From positions 1,132,001 to 1,196,000 of the forward strand of contig CAUEEP010000742.1 in the NCBI GenBank assembly GCA_958450365.1: a stretch of 64,000 bases of DNA, in the 5' to 3' direction. Shown here one piece after another: positions 13,457 through 23,723 of the stretch (positions are counted from its first letter, which is position 1; each line of letters starts with the position of its first letter). Source of the DNA: Mesorhabditis belari. Taxonomy: Eukaryota > Nematoda > Chromadorea > Rhabditida > Rhabditidae. Made by a program: the position numbers and the translations under genes. The notes beneath the pieces are model-generated. The model searched no databases. It saw only the letters and a list, made by a program, of their open reading frames with translations, and was not told the origin of the DNA.

Positions 13457-14336
13457 AAAAGCCGTTGTAGTAGTCCCGGGGACATTATTTTTCCGCTGAT
13501 CCTCTAGGGGAGTCACTATTGGGGGGGGCTACTATTAGAGGAGGGCTCATGATTTTTTCAATTGTGCTTTTTGCCATTCACATGATCAAAACTGGAGAAT
13601 TCAAGATAATTACCACTCATTAAAGAAACAGTTTTCAATTAATTTATTTACGAAAACAAGTAAAATTCAACAAAACTTTGAAAAAAAGCAGAAATCTAAA
13701 ATTCTGGATCAACTGATATATCAGCTTCAAATTCCTCCTCACATATTTCTGTTTCTTGACGAAAATCGAGAAAATTTGCTGAAGTAAGCGGATCCAGGAG
13801 CTTATGGATTTTTTCGATACGTGCATCCCTGAGTAACTGTAGTCCTGTAGGAGCCGGACCATCAGGCTTAAAGCTGCTTAAATATCAGCTGCTCGTCGGC
13901 ACCATTTGGATCGATTCCAACTCCACAGCTTTTAAAGCATCGACGAATGACTTCTTCCGAATTTGAATCGCAAGCATCAGCAACCCATTTTAAGTCGATG
14001 ACCATTCCAGAGGCCTTTGAGTTCCCACCTTTTGTGCGTTCAGGTGCTTGCAGCAAAACAACTCTCGTAAAACTGTCGAATGAGTGCCTTAAAAGAACCA
14101 TTCAAAGCCACATCTGCACATTGAACAAACTATGCCTCCAGGAACAAAGAAACAATCCAATTGAAGCTGATTGAGCTTTTCGTCGATTCGTTGTTTTTCA
14201 CTCTTCTTTCTGCTTGAGGTATCGTTTCACTTGAGATCGATCGACGTTAGAGAATTTGGCTGCAGAGTGAATAGGAACTTCTCCTGCCATTTTTACCACA
14301 TTCAGTTTGATCTTAAACGTGATTGATTTCTTTGAG
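13457..14336 (-). mobile_element. Internally deleted pogo/Tigger-type DNA transposon inside the satellite
   Basis: This segment interrupts the satellite. On the minus strand the right side (about 14160-14320) reads as an N-terminal helix-turn-helix like pogo/Tigger/Tc5 transposases (FKIKLNVVKMAGEVPIHSAA, then DRSQVKRYLKQKEE). This is joined directly to a C-terminal DDE-domain piece: FVPGG, then IDLKWVADACDSNSEEVIRRCFKSCGV at about 13870-14140. The catalytic centre between them is missing. The left end (about 13460-13550) has GC-rich text typical of such inverted ends; no matching right end was found, so the copy is also truncated on that side. It cannot encode an active transposase. Family assignment is from remembered motif patterns. 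Confidence 0.6.
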
Positions 14337-16168
14337 TTTATTTAGTTTGTATTGTATTTGATGAATTGGGAATCACTGTAGTGAATACACATAACGTGAA
14401 GAACGTGTTTAGCCATCAAATTAGAAGTTTTAGGACTTGCTAGATCAAAGATTCAGGGCAAGGAATATCCAAATAGTTTGGGTTGATCTCAATGAATTGG
14501 GAATCACTGGAATGAATACACATAACGTGAAGAAGATTTTGAGCCTCTAAGCCTAGCGCCAATTTTGGAGTTTTAGGACTTGCTAGATTTAATATTCAGG
14601 GCATGGGATATTCAAACACTTTGTGTCGTACTCGATGAATTGGGAATCACTAGAGTGAATAGATATAAAGTGAAGAAGTTTTAGGTACCTTTGTTTAGCT
14701 AGCAATTTTGAAGTTTTAGAACTTGCTAGATCTAGAATTCAGGGAAGATCCAAACAATTTGTGTTGATCTCAATGAATTGGAAATCACTGGAATGAACGC
14801 AATTAATGTAAAGAAGATTTTGATCCTCTAAGCTTAGCGCCAATTTTGAAGTTTTAGGACTTGCTAGATTCAACATTCAGGGCATGGAATATACAAATAC
14901 TTTGTATCGTACTCGATGAATTGGGCATCACTGGAGTGAATACACATAACGTGAAGAAGATTTAAGCACCTTTGTTTAGCCATCAAATTAGAAGTTTTAG
15001 GACTTGCGAGATCAAGGATTCAGTGCATGGGATATCCAAAAAGGTTTGTATCGTACTCGAGGAATTGGGAATCACTGGAGTGCATACACATAAAGTGAAG
15101 AAGCTTTAGGCAGCTTTGTTTGGCTATCAATTTTGGAGTTTTAGGACTTGCTAGATTCAGCATTCAGGACAAGGAATTTCCAAATAGTTTGTAAAGTAAT
15201 CGATGAATTGAGAGTCACTAGAGTGAATACACATAAGAATATGTAGAGCATCTAAGCCTATCGGCAATTTTGAAGTTTTAGGACTTGTTAGATTAAACAT
15301 TTAAGGCATGGAACATCCAAAAAGTTTGTGTAGATCTCAATGAATTGGGAATCACTGGGGTGAATACACATCAAGTGAAGAAGATTTAAGCATCTTTTGT
15401 AGCTATCAAGTTTAAAGTTTTAGGACTTGGTCAATTTAACATTCAGAACACGGAATATCTAAACAGTTTGTATCGAACTAGTTGACTTGGGAATCACTAG
15501 AGTGAATACACATCAAGTGAAGAAGATATTGAGCATCTAAGCTTAGCGTCAATTTTTATGTTTTAGGACTTGGTAGATTTAATATTCAGGGAAACGAATA
15601 TACAAACAGTTTGTTTTGATCTCAATGAATTGGGAATCACTGGTGTGAACGCACTTAATCTAAAGAAGATACGAGTATCATAGCTTAGCTAGCAATTATG
15701 AAGTTTTAGGACTTTTTAGATTTAATATCCAGGGCAAGGAATATCCAAATAGTTTGTATCGTACTCGATGAATTGGGAATCACTGGAATGAATACGCATA
15801 ACGTGAAGAAGACTTAGGCAGCTTTGTTTGGTTATCAATTATGGAGTTTTAGGACTTGCTAGATTTAGCATTCAGGGCATGGAATATCCAAATAGTTTGT
15901 AATGTAATCGATGAATTGGGAATCACTGGAGTGAATACACATAACGTGAAGAAGATTTAAGCACCTTTGTTTAGCCATCAAATTAGCAGTTTTAGGACTT
16001 GCTAGATCAAACATTCTGGGCATGGAATATCCAAAATGTTTGTGTTGTACTTGATGAATTGGGAATCACTGGAGTGAGGGCACTTAATGTAAAGAAGATT
16101 TTGAGCATCTAAGCCTAGCGTCAATTTTGAATTTTTAGGACTTGCTAGATCAAAGACTCAGGGCATGG
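14337..16168 (+). repeat. Satellite array, right part 2 (about 12-13 units)
   Basis: Continuation of the same ~145-bp satellite in the same orientation as 11.0-13.5 kb, resuming mid-unit after the transposon. The array ends abruptly at about 16168, where a mariner fragment begins. Confidence 0.9.
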
Positions 16169-16179
16169 AAGCTTTTTCT

Positions 16180-16475
16180 TTAAATCTTTAATCCTCTGAA
16201 TCCCTATCTTTAAACCCAAGTGTATGGAATGATCGAGTATTATTGTATGATCAACTGATAACTCTTCTGCTATTTCGCAAAAAGAAAGCCTTTTGGTTGG
16301 TTTGAAAAATTTCGAACAACTGGGCATTATCCAGCTGGACTGCTGGATGTTGCCTTCCTGAAGATTCATCCCCGGAACGGAATTTAGCAAACCAGTTTGC
16401 ACTTGTTCTTCCACATAAACTTCCACCACTAGTGATTCTTCCACATAAACAATAGCCCAATAAAGAACGAGATGT
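16180..16475 (-). mobile_element. Mariner transposase N-terminal fragment (inverted piece)
   Basis: The minus strand, across a frameshift, shows the mariner paired-like N-terminal half: NWFAKFRSGDESS, a Gly-Arg-rich linker, DNAQLFEIFQTNQKAFFLRN and a piece like SHTxxRxHxxxLG. It abuts a C-terminal mariner piece that reads on the opposite strand, so the two halves have been rearranged head to head. Not coding today. Confidence 0.65.
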
Positions 16476-16740
16476 TGCTACGCCAGAAGCCTACAGTCCG
16501 GACGTTGCGCCATCCGACTACGGTCTCTTCCGATCATTGCAGCATTTCCTGAAATCTCACCGATTCGAGTCACTTGAAGAAGTTGAAGAAGCTTGCCAAG
16601 AGTTCTTTGATTTGAAACAAAAGGAGTGGTACTTCGTCCAGATTCGAAAGCTTGCAGATCGATGCAGAAATTCGTAGATAATGATCGGTTATACTTTCAG
16701 GAATAATTGTTCTTATTTTTGTTATTAAAGTGCGCATAAA
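16476..16740 (+). mobile_element. Mariner transposase C-terminal fragment
   Basis: The plus strand reads YSPDVAPSDYGLFRSLQHFL followed by an Glu-rich helix and a stop at 16675-16677. This is the DD34D mariner C-terminus, with the third catalytic Asp in the APSDY box. The N-terminal half lies next to it on the other strand. The fragment is a dead remnant. Confidence 0.75.
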
Positions 16741-17344
16741 AATTGAATTTTTTTCATTTAAAGAAATTTGCAATTCGAAATCAGTTTGCTATTTTGATGT
16801 TATTTGAAAACGTTTCTTGAAAACACAATCCGACTCATTACCGCTCGGAATTCTTCTTTCGATCAGCTCATCCAGAAAATCTTCACCCATTTTCCTAATG
16901 GTTACGATGGGAACGAGAGAAGTGAATCGAGTAGATCCTTTATTCATTTGTTCAAGTCAAAATCTTTCAAATCTTATCGAATTTCCCTTGGTAAAGAAGC
17001 GAATTGAATGCATCAGAAGAAATGCGTTTACATTTACAGAGAGCTTAAATCATCCCCCAACATCATTTGCAACAATGCTTTCCGGATTTGATTACTTTTT
17101 GTCGGCAACTTGATTTTCTTGGCCTTTTTCTCCGATTAACAAAATTAGCCAATTTCTCTTTTCAATTTTACCGTGAGAGTTTTGCTTTTTTTTTCTAGGG
17201 AAAAAAACCAATTTTCAAAGTTGAGAAACTCAAAAGCTTTAAGAGTAATCTTTCTTTACAATTAGCTTTCCTAATAGCTATTATTTTATCCCTTTTTATC
17301 ACCATCTTTAGCTTTCCCTATTGACCTTATGACCAAAGGAGCTT
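16741..17344. other. Region between mariner remnant and chemoreceptor gene
   Basis: No firm gene. A minus-strand ATG at about 16892 follows a weak acceptor and opens as MGEDFLDELIERRIPSG, which could be a first exon, but no downstream exon could be linked to it. Confidence 0.35.
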
Positions 17345-20300
17345 ATGACCAAAGATGAGCGTGTTCCCACATTTTACCAATATCCGGATCTCGTCTTTAC
17401 GTTACAGGTTCGTTTTTTTAAAACCAAATCTGCTTCGATCCCATTTTCAAGAAAAATAAGATCCCAATTCCTTTGAGATTCTCGAATGTTTTTGTATCGC
17501 CGGTTTGATGCTCTGGGCTCGGCTCTATTTAAGGATTTTGATGAAAAAAGAGGTACAGATCTTCAGGCTAAGCTTCAGGCTAAGCTTTTCACCGGATAAC
17601 CTAATATCTAAAGTCTAATATTGATACTAGAAATAGTCTGTCTTTATCTTTCCTGTCTTTCAGTTCTGCCATCCGAATCTCCGCGTGCAACTGGTCTTCC
17701 AACCGCTCGCCCACTCGACAACCCTCTTGCTAAGGATAGGGAGGCATTTATGTGGGTTTTCGAGTTTACCACCAAATCTTTACACTTCATTGTTTATTTC
17801 AGTGGAATGGAATGGACTGATGAGCACCTCTTTCCGCCTAAACATCTACAATTTCTTCTCAGATTTTGGTAAATAAAAAGACGAAATTAATGCTCACCAA
17901 TTTACTGAAAGATTTCTTACTTAGCGTTCTCTTAGCTTAGCTTTCTTAATAGCTATTATTTTATCCCTTTTTATCACCATCTTTAGCTTTCCCCATTTCT
18001 TACTACAAGGAAAGTCTGGGATATTAGACCGTCTATTTGTCTGTCTTTTTTTTGTAGAGAGACAATGTGAGTGCTGGATTTGATCCTTCATCTAATTCTA
18101 GTCTTTTAAATAACCTTTAGGCCTTCAACTTTCATCAGTGATCATGCTGGGAATGGCGGTGGAACGAGTGACGGCAATGGTACTCGTCGAGAGATACGAC
18201 GAGATGTGGAACGAGAAGCCGACTCTCGGATATGCATTGATTGGAATCACGGTTCGGTCACTTTGTTTGATTTTCTTGTTCTTCAAACTTTTCTTCCAGA
18301 TCACCCTATCTTTGACGATTAACACCGGCATGTACTTGTCATTTATTCCAAAAAATTACGCCTACGCCTCGTTGGGACTTGTCTTTTGCACTACTGGATT
18401 GGTAAGTTCATGAAAAGAAGATCAATCTGATCATTCTGATCATTCTGTTTTTCAATTCACCACAATATTCAGGCGTTCTCAATGCTGCCCATTGTTGCGC
18501 ATCGAGCTTACAAGAAAGTGAAAAGAAAACGAGATGCTACAGTTCTTCAAAGGTTTTGTAAAAGATTTAGTTTCTTAGATATCTTTGAATCAGATTCGAA
18601 ACCGGTCGCAATCTTCAAGCAGCTCGAATGCTGATGTACTTGGCACCATACAAGGTATACACAACCAGCAAAACATTATCCCATCCTCCTCTTAGCTCTC
18701 TCGACTCTAGACATACTGTGGCTAAAAATCGACAATGAATGGACTAAAATAATTTCCAATTTCCAGGTAACAACCACCCTTCTCTCCCTCACGATCTATT
18801 TCTTCATCTACGAGAAAGTCGAGATTTCTCTGATGCCTTTGTGTGCTCAATGCTACTGGTTTTACAATATTTTACAGGTTCAATGATTTTTAGCAAATTT
18901 TCCTCAAAAAACGTCCCTATCTTTTTACATTTTGAATCAAACTGGATGTCAGGCTAAAAGATAAAAAAAAACCCTCGCCTTACAGTAGGGTCGAAAAGTT
19001 TGGAACAATCACCTTCCGGTTTAACTCGATGTAACTTGCGTTAAATACATTCAATTTTGTTACTTTAAAAGCTATTTTTGTCGCATTTTTTTGTGAACTT
19101 TCTGAATGTCTACTTGATTTTATTTCATATTTCATCTTTTTTTTTTGTCTTGCTCTTTTTCTTGGAACACCCATTTTTTTAGGGGTCCAAAAGTTTGGAG
19201 CAATTTATTTAACGATTAACCGGCAAAATTCAGTATTTTGTGGCGTATCCCTCTGCTTTAATAACAGCTGCGCAACGATTTGGCATCGAATCAATCAAAT
19301 TGTCAATGATTTGCCTTGAGATCTTAGTCCATTCCTCCTCAAGCGCCTTCATGAGTTCTGATGTTTTTGTGAAGTTTCTGGTTGGGATTTGTCAGTCCAA
19401 ATGCTCCCAAAGATGCTCTATTGGATTCAGATCAGGGCTTTGAGCCGGCCATTGAAGCACATCGACGTTTTTTTGTTGAAGCCATTGCTTAACACGCCGG
19501 GCCGTGTGCTTCGGATCGTTATCGTGCATGAAAATGAAGTCGTTGGCCAAGTTGTTTCTGCCGTGTGGAAACATATGGGTCTCCAAGATGTTTTCATAAA
19601 CAGCTGCATCCATAATACCATTGATTCGGACAAGTGGGCCGACACCGTATCGTGAAAAACAACCTAAATTCAAATAAGATCCGTTGATAATGGAGGTAAC
19701 CAACCCCAAACGAGAACTGATCCACCGCCGTGTTTGACTGTTGGAATTTGATACTTTGGATTGTTTCTTTGATTAATTGGACGTCTAATGTATCGAATTC
19801 CATTGGTGGAAAAGAGTTCATATTTGCTTTCGTCACTCCACAATACATCGCTCCAATCATCAGCCGACCAGTACTTCTTGGCAAACTCGAGCCGAGCCTT
19901 CACGTTCTTGCCGGAAATCAACGACTTCCTTTGAGTCCTTGTCTCCTAAACAGCAATATTTTATTGCTTTTTAAATCATAAAATTACTTTAAGATGCGCT
20001 TAGCCGTCGTTTTGGAGAGCGAAACTCCATAGCTTGACTCGGCGTCTCGACGTAGATCAGCTGAATTGAGGCGTGGATTCTTCTTAAATGGAAGCACAAG
20101 TGTCCTCTCATCACGCTCATCCAGTTTAGCCGGCTTTCCCTTTGTTGTTGCTCGTTTCACATTTCCGGAAACCTTCCATTTGTTATAAATCTTGGTTACT
20201 GTTGAATGGGTGACACCGAATGTTGTGGCGACTTCTTGACGGCTCTTTCCTCGATTTACTTCGGCCACAATAAGTTCTTTATCATACTCCGTCAAATTCG

Positions 20301-21439
20301 AACGATTTGGCTTCTTAAAATTAAAAATGTATTGCTATTTTTGAAATTGCTCCAAACTTTTGGACCCCTAAAAAAATGGGTTTTCCAAGAAAAAGAGCAA
20401 GACAAAAAAAAAAAAGATGAAATATGAAATAAAATGAAGTAGACATTCAGAAAGTTCACAAAAAATGCAACAAAAAAAAGCTTTTAAAGTAACAAAATTG
20501 AATGTATTTAACGCAAGTTACATCGAGTTAAATTTGCCGGAAGGTGATTGTTCCAAACTTTTCGACCCTACTGTATCTTCAAATTTCAAAAAAAAAATTC
20601 TCAACCTTTGATTTGTGCAAAGCTCTCGAAAATTTCCTCAAAATCTTGTTTACCTAAGAATTTTTTGTTTTCCAGGTATTTTTCCAAATGTTATTGGCGA
20701 TTTTGTGTCACTCGTGCCTCAAAGATGAGCTCTATTTGTTGATGGGGAAAAGAAGGAAAAATGAGAAGAGAAGAATCGAAGATGTCAGTGCAAAAATGAG
20801 AAAATATATCTAAGAAATTGGAGAAGGAATTCCAAAAATCTTGTCCCTTGTTTTAGATTAAGAATTTCTATTCAATTTTAGGTGCGAACTGTTGCCGGTG
20901 AGGCTATGATCTTCGATCGGGAAAAGGCTAATCTTCTGTACTTTGAGAGCTTAAAGGTGAGAAATGTTTACAGGATTTTATGGTCAATGTATGGCAGGTC
21001 AATGTCAAAGCCAGCTCAGCTTGGTATTAGACTCAAGCTAGTATCAAACTTGAAACAAGAGACACACTTCTGCCTAGGGCTTTTTATAAACCTAGCTCTG
21101 GCTTAGCTCTGGCTTAGCCTTGGCTTATCCCTTGCTTAGCCCTTGCTTATCCCTTGCTTAGCCCTTGCTTAACCTTGGCTTATCCCTTGCTTAGCCCTTG
21201 CTTAACCTTGGCTTAGCCTTGGCTTAGCCTTGGCTTAACCTTGGCTTAACCTTGGCTTATCCCTGTCTTAGCCTTGGCTTAACCTTGGTTTAGCCCTGTC
21301 TTAGCCTGCCTTTAAGCCTAACCCTAGCCTTGACTTGTCTTTGACAAAATCTTTTGATGTTTAGGCAGCGTGGAACGTGCGCGAGCCACCCCTGCAACTT
21401 TTCTTGAAATCGGGCAACAATCGAGACAAGTCGCGTTGA
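17345..21439 (+). CDS. Serpentine chemoreceptor, Sre-like (7TM GPCR)
   Basis: Ten exons keep one frame and give about 377 aa: 17345-17407, 17478-17552, 17664-17868, 18121-18401, 18473-18552, 18594-18654, 18767-18877, 20676-20783, 20882-20956 and 21365-21439 (TGA). Sre receptors are nematode G-protein-coupled receptors, mostly of chemosensory neurons. Diagnostic pieces are FCHPNL in an early loop, MAVERVTAMVLVERYDE after TM3, QRFETGRNLQAARML (compare the Sre RYQxxENxxAxxxL box), several hydrophobic segments, and GEAMIF...LLYFESLKAAW at the C-terminus (compare YFxxLxxxW). Length suits the family. The first two exons and the exact start are least certain; the 17664 exon could hide a 51-bp intron. 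The intron 18878-20675 contains a Tc1-type transposon. The Sre assignment is from remembered family patterns; it could be a related serpentine family. Confidence 0.65.
18983..20573 (-). mobile_element. Tc1/mariner-superfamily element, IR/DR type, 1591 bp
   Basis: Both ends start CAGTAGGGTCGAAAAGTTTG and are flanked by TA (18981-18982 and 20574-20575), the standard target duplication. The terminal inverted repeats run about 220 bp. Each has a second, inner copy of the end sequence (AGGGGT-CCAAAAGTTTGGAGC), giving the two-site IR/DR arrangement known from Tc3-like and Sleeping Beauty-like elements. The element sits whole inside an intron of the chemoreceptor gene, antisense to it. The close match between its two ends suggests a fairly recent insertion. 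Confidence 0.9.
19230..20295 (-). pseudogene. Tc1-type DD34E transposase with a frameshift and a nonsense change
   Basis: Minus strand. The first exon (20295 to about 19984) has the paired-like DNA-binding domain (MTEYDKELIVAEVNRGKSRQ, then GVTHSTVTKIYNKWK). Two tiny introns interrupt the frame: one of about 40 bp after AKRILK and one of about 45 bp that splits VWG/CFSRYGVGPL. Catalytic residues are visible: WSDES, then HDNDPKH, then PDLNPIEHLW, with 34 residues between the last D and E (DD34E). Two defects are seen. The frame shifts just after the first intron near 19925, and an in-frame TGA follows EHLWEHLD, where relatives usually have an Arg codon. The tail ends at a stop at 19230. This copy should be unable to mobilise itself. 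Confidence 0.8.
21106..21315 (+). repeat. 12-bp tandem repeat in the last Sre intron
   Basis: Some sixteen units of CTTGGCTTAGCC / CTTGCTTATCC / CTTGGCTTAACC inside the intron between the last two chemoreceptor exons. Confidence 0.85.
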
Positions 21440-21514
21440 ATACGACAAGATCCTTAATGAAAAAGGTATTCGGTTTTAAATCTTAATTTCAGTTAACACA
21501 AAAAACAATTTTAG

Positions 21515-21804
21515 ATCGTAGTTCAAGAAGAAAAAGACGAGAAAAGAATAGAATTAGTCGACAATGCCCCGCCAATTTTCCTTGTCAACGATGAAAGAGT
21601 AACAGAAGCGGAGATAATCGCTGCTCAAATCGTAAACGGGATTCTCGTGCAGGTAGCCAGTATAGATTAATTGATTATGTTCCCCAATTTCAGTCTTTCA
21701 AATTTAGAGTTTATTTTCAGGCTCTCCATCACTTTGACGCCTCGACGACGAGCTCTCTACTTGAATTTACGACTTCAAAAGAAATCAGGGATCTTTGCAA
21801 TTAA
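21515..21804 (+). other. Two further exons in a different frame after the Sre stop
   Basis: Exons 21515-21652 and 21721-21804 have good acceptors and donors and read IVVQEEKDEKRIELVDNAPP... and ALHHFDASTTSSLLEFT... to a TAA at 21804. They are in phase with a second frame of the preceding exon (21365-21465), which reads SVERARATPATFLEIGQQSR and ends at a donor at 21466. So the last chemoreceptor exon is open in two frames, one ending in TGA at 21439 and one splicing onward. This could be an alternative 3' end, a short downstream gene or a decayed tail. No family is recognised. Confidence 0.4.
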
Positions 21805-21932
21805 TCTTAAATTGTTGAATGTCTTTGTTATTTTTATTTAAACTATTTAAATGCAAATTTTTATTTGATTTTTAAGCATCTGAGTATCAATAACTGTACA
21901 AAACGAGTAAAATGATAAAATTTCGAATTTCT

Positions 21933-23282
21933 TTAGTTGCTGGCACAGGTGGCTTGTCGACACAAGCAAGGCATATTGGCCATTGAGGAACCTGGAAATG
22001 AATAACGTTTTAAGAATCTTAAGCAACTGTAGCTGTAAAACCCAGACTTGTGTCCTTTACAGTCCTCCAGAACTAACTATTGAATAGCGTTTTCCGATTC
22101 GTTTCCTTTATCTTACTATATTTTGGCTTACTCTAGACAATCTATAGATTACTGTACCCTTAGCAAACCTATTAGAATACCCTAAACGATGTCTTATTCC
22201 AGTAATATTCTCGTAAAGCTTGCACTCACCCATATTGTTTCCATAGGTGTTGCTGTACATCATTCCGTTGCTGTTGTAGCCCATGCCACTGCTGCTGCTG
22301 CTCGGATTGTAGTAGCCGTTCGTGTTGTAACCGTTCTGTAAAATCACTTGAATGCCAATTACCGATAGTATCTGATTGTAAAGTAAATCCTTCTTTTCCT
22401 CACTCACCGACGTGTCAATAACAATTACCCCTAGTAAAGTAAAGTAAAGTAAAGGAATTGCAAAGTAAATTCTTCTCTTATTGATTGTAAAAGTAAAGCC
22501 TTCTTTTCCTCACTCACCGCCGTCGATCCAGTGTACCCGCTTGGGTTATATTGATTGCTGTTGTATCCGGATCCGGTACCGTATCCCGTTCCATACATGC
22601 TGCTGCTACCGTATCCCATATTCGATCCAGAGCTTCCATAGCCTGAGCTGCCGTATCCAGTGTTGTATCCAGTGCTGCCATAGCCAGAGTTGTAGCCACT
22701 CTGGCTGCCGCCCATCATCTGAACATATATTTTAAATTCTATCATGATCTTGCAACAGTATTCCTTGAAGTAGCCTAAAAGCTAGATTTACAGAAAGCCT
22801 ATAAAGCTACAGTATCCTAGACTGCAAGAAAGCTACGGTAGCTCTTGCTGTAAAGGGTACAGTAATCGTATTGTACCCTTTCCTACAGCTACAGTAATCC
22901 AACCATAGATTGTCTGAAGATTATTTTTGCCTATTCATCTAAATAGTATTCCCTTTAGACTGACATTCATGTAGTTCTGAACTTGCTGTGTCTCTGACGA
23001 TGTGAGTTGTCGAGTCGATGATCCATCGTACAACATACCATTCTGAAAAATTGTAAATTTACATTCTCAAATTGAATTTCGTCATTTTTAAGCTTCTAAA
23101 AATTTCACGTGAAAAATGAAAAAAAGTAATGTAATTCCAATCAAAAACCAAAAGTAATTCCAATCAAAAACCCTCACCATAATACGGCAATTTCCGTTCT
23201 GCATGTTGCTCATCGACATCGTCGTCGAGTAAGCCGAAGACAAGGCGAAAAGCGCCGCCGCCAACACCAGCATCGTTTGCAT
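21933..23282 (-). CDS. Secreted Gly/Tyr/Ser/Asn-rich protein with Cys-containing tail
   Basis: Five phase-consistent exons (23178-23282, 22965-23042, 22518-22718, 22230-22335, 21933-21991) encode about 182 aa. The first exon is a clear signal peptide (MQTMLVLAAALFALSSAYS). The second reads NGMLYDGSSTRQLTSSETQQ. The third and fourth are low-complexity runs of GYNSGYGSTGYNTGYGSSGY type, then NGYYNPSSSSSGMGYNSNG. The last exon ends PCLCRQATCASN. Gly/Tyr-rich secreted proteins of nematodes are often cuticle or antimicrobial-type peptides, but this one is not assigned to a family. A TATA-like element lies about 40 bp upstream of the ATG, consistent with strong regulated expression. The gene is convergent with the chemoreceptor. 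Confidence 0.75.
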
Positions 23283-23318
23283 GTTCTTGGATTTAAAAAA
23301 TTTTGCGAATTTGAAAAC

Positions 23319-23330
23319 CTTTATATACTT
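23319..23330 (-). promoter_or_regulatory. TATA box of the secreted Gly/Tyr-rich gene
   Basis: Minus-strand AAGTATATAAAGG lies 37-48 bp upstream of the ATG at 23282. Its position implies a very short 5' leader, in line with a non-trans-spliced, highly expressed small secreted protein. Confidence 0.55.
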
Positions 23331-23648
23331 TGAATCTACGCATGCCTCTTTTTTTCATTTCCATTTTTTTTTCATCAATTTTCTGTCAATTTTCTGTTTA
23401 TTTTGCCCCAAATCACTGCTAGCCACTTTGGTAAACAAAATAAAAAGAAATTTTTACCTTTTTACCTTTTTACCTTTTTACCAAAAAAAAAACTCTAATT
23501 TTTTTTGTTGAGCACAAATAGAAAACATTGAAGAATTTTGAGGAAAAGATCATTTTGCACTTGAAAACATCAGGAAAATAGTGATTTGTGGGTGTGGTGG
23601 TGGATGAGGATTGACTTGGAAAACTTTTTTTTTTTTGAAGTGATCTAC

Positions 23649-23723
23649 CATACTGAATGGATATCTGGTGAAGAAAGTAGTGTACAGTACACTACTTTCT
23701 TCACCAGATATCCATTCAGTATG
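23649..23723. repeat. Perfect 75-bp palindrome
   Basis: Two 37-bp arms, exactly complementary, around a single central A. The left arm starts CATACTGAATGGATATCTGG and ends AGTGTAC; the right arm mirrors it. No mismatch is present, so it can form a long hairpin or cruciform. It lies about 370 bp upstream of the secreted Gly/Tyr-rich gene. No target duplication is obvious. Confidence 0.9.

Noticed and set aside
10990..16168. Satellite text CACTGGAATGAACGCAC as further copies of the cluster motif
   Set aside because: The satellite has extra bases between TGGA and GCAC and varies freely there, so resemblance is probably chance; it was not counted.
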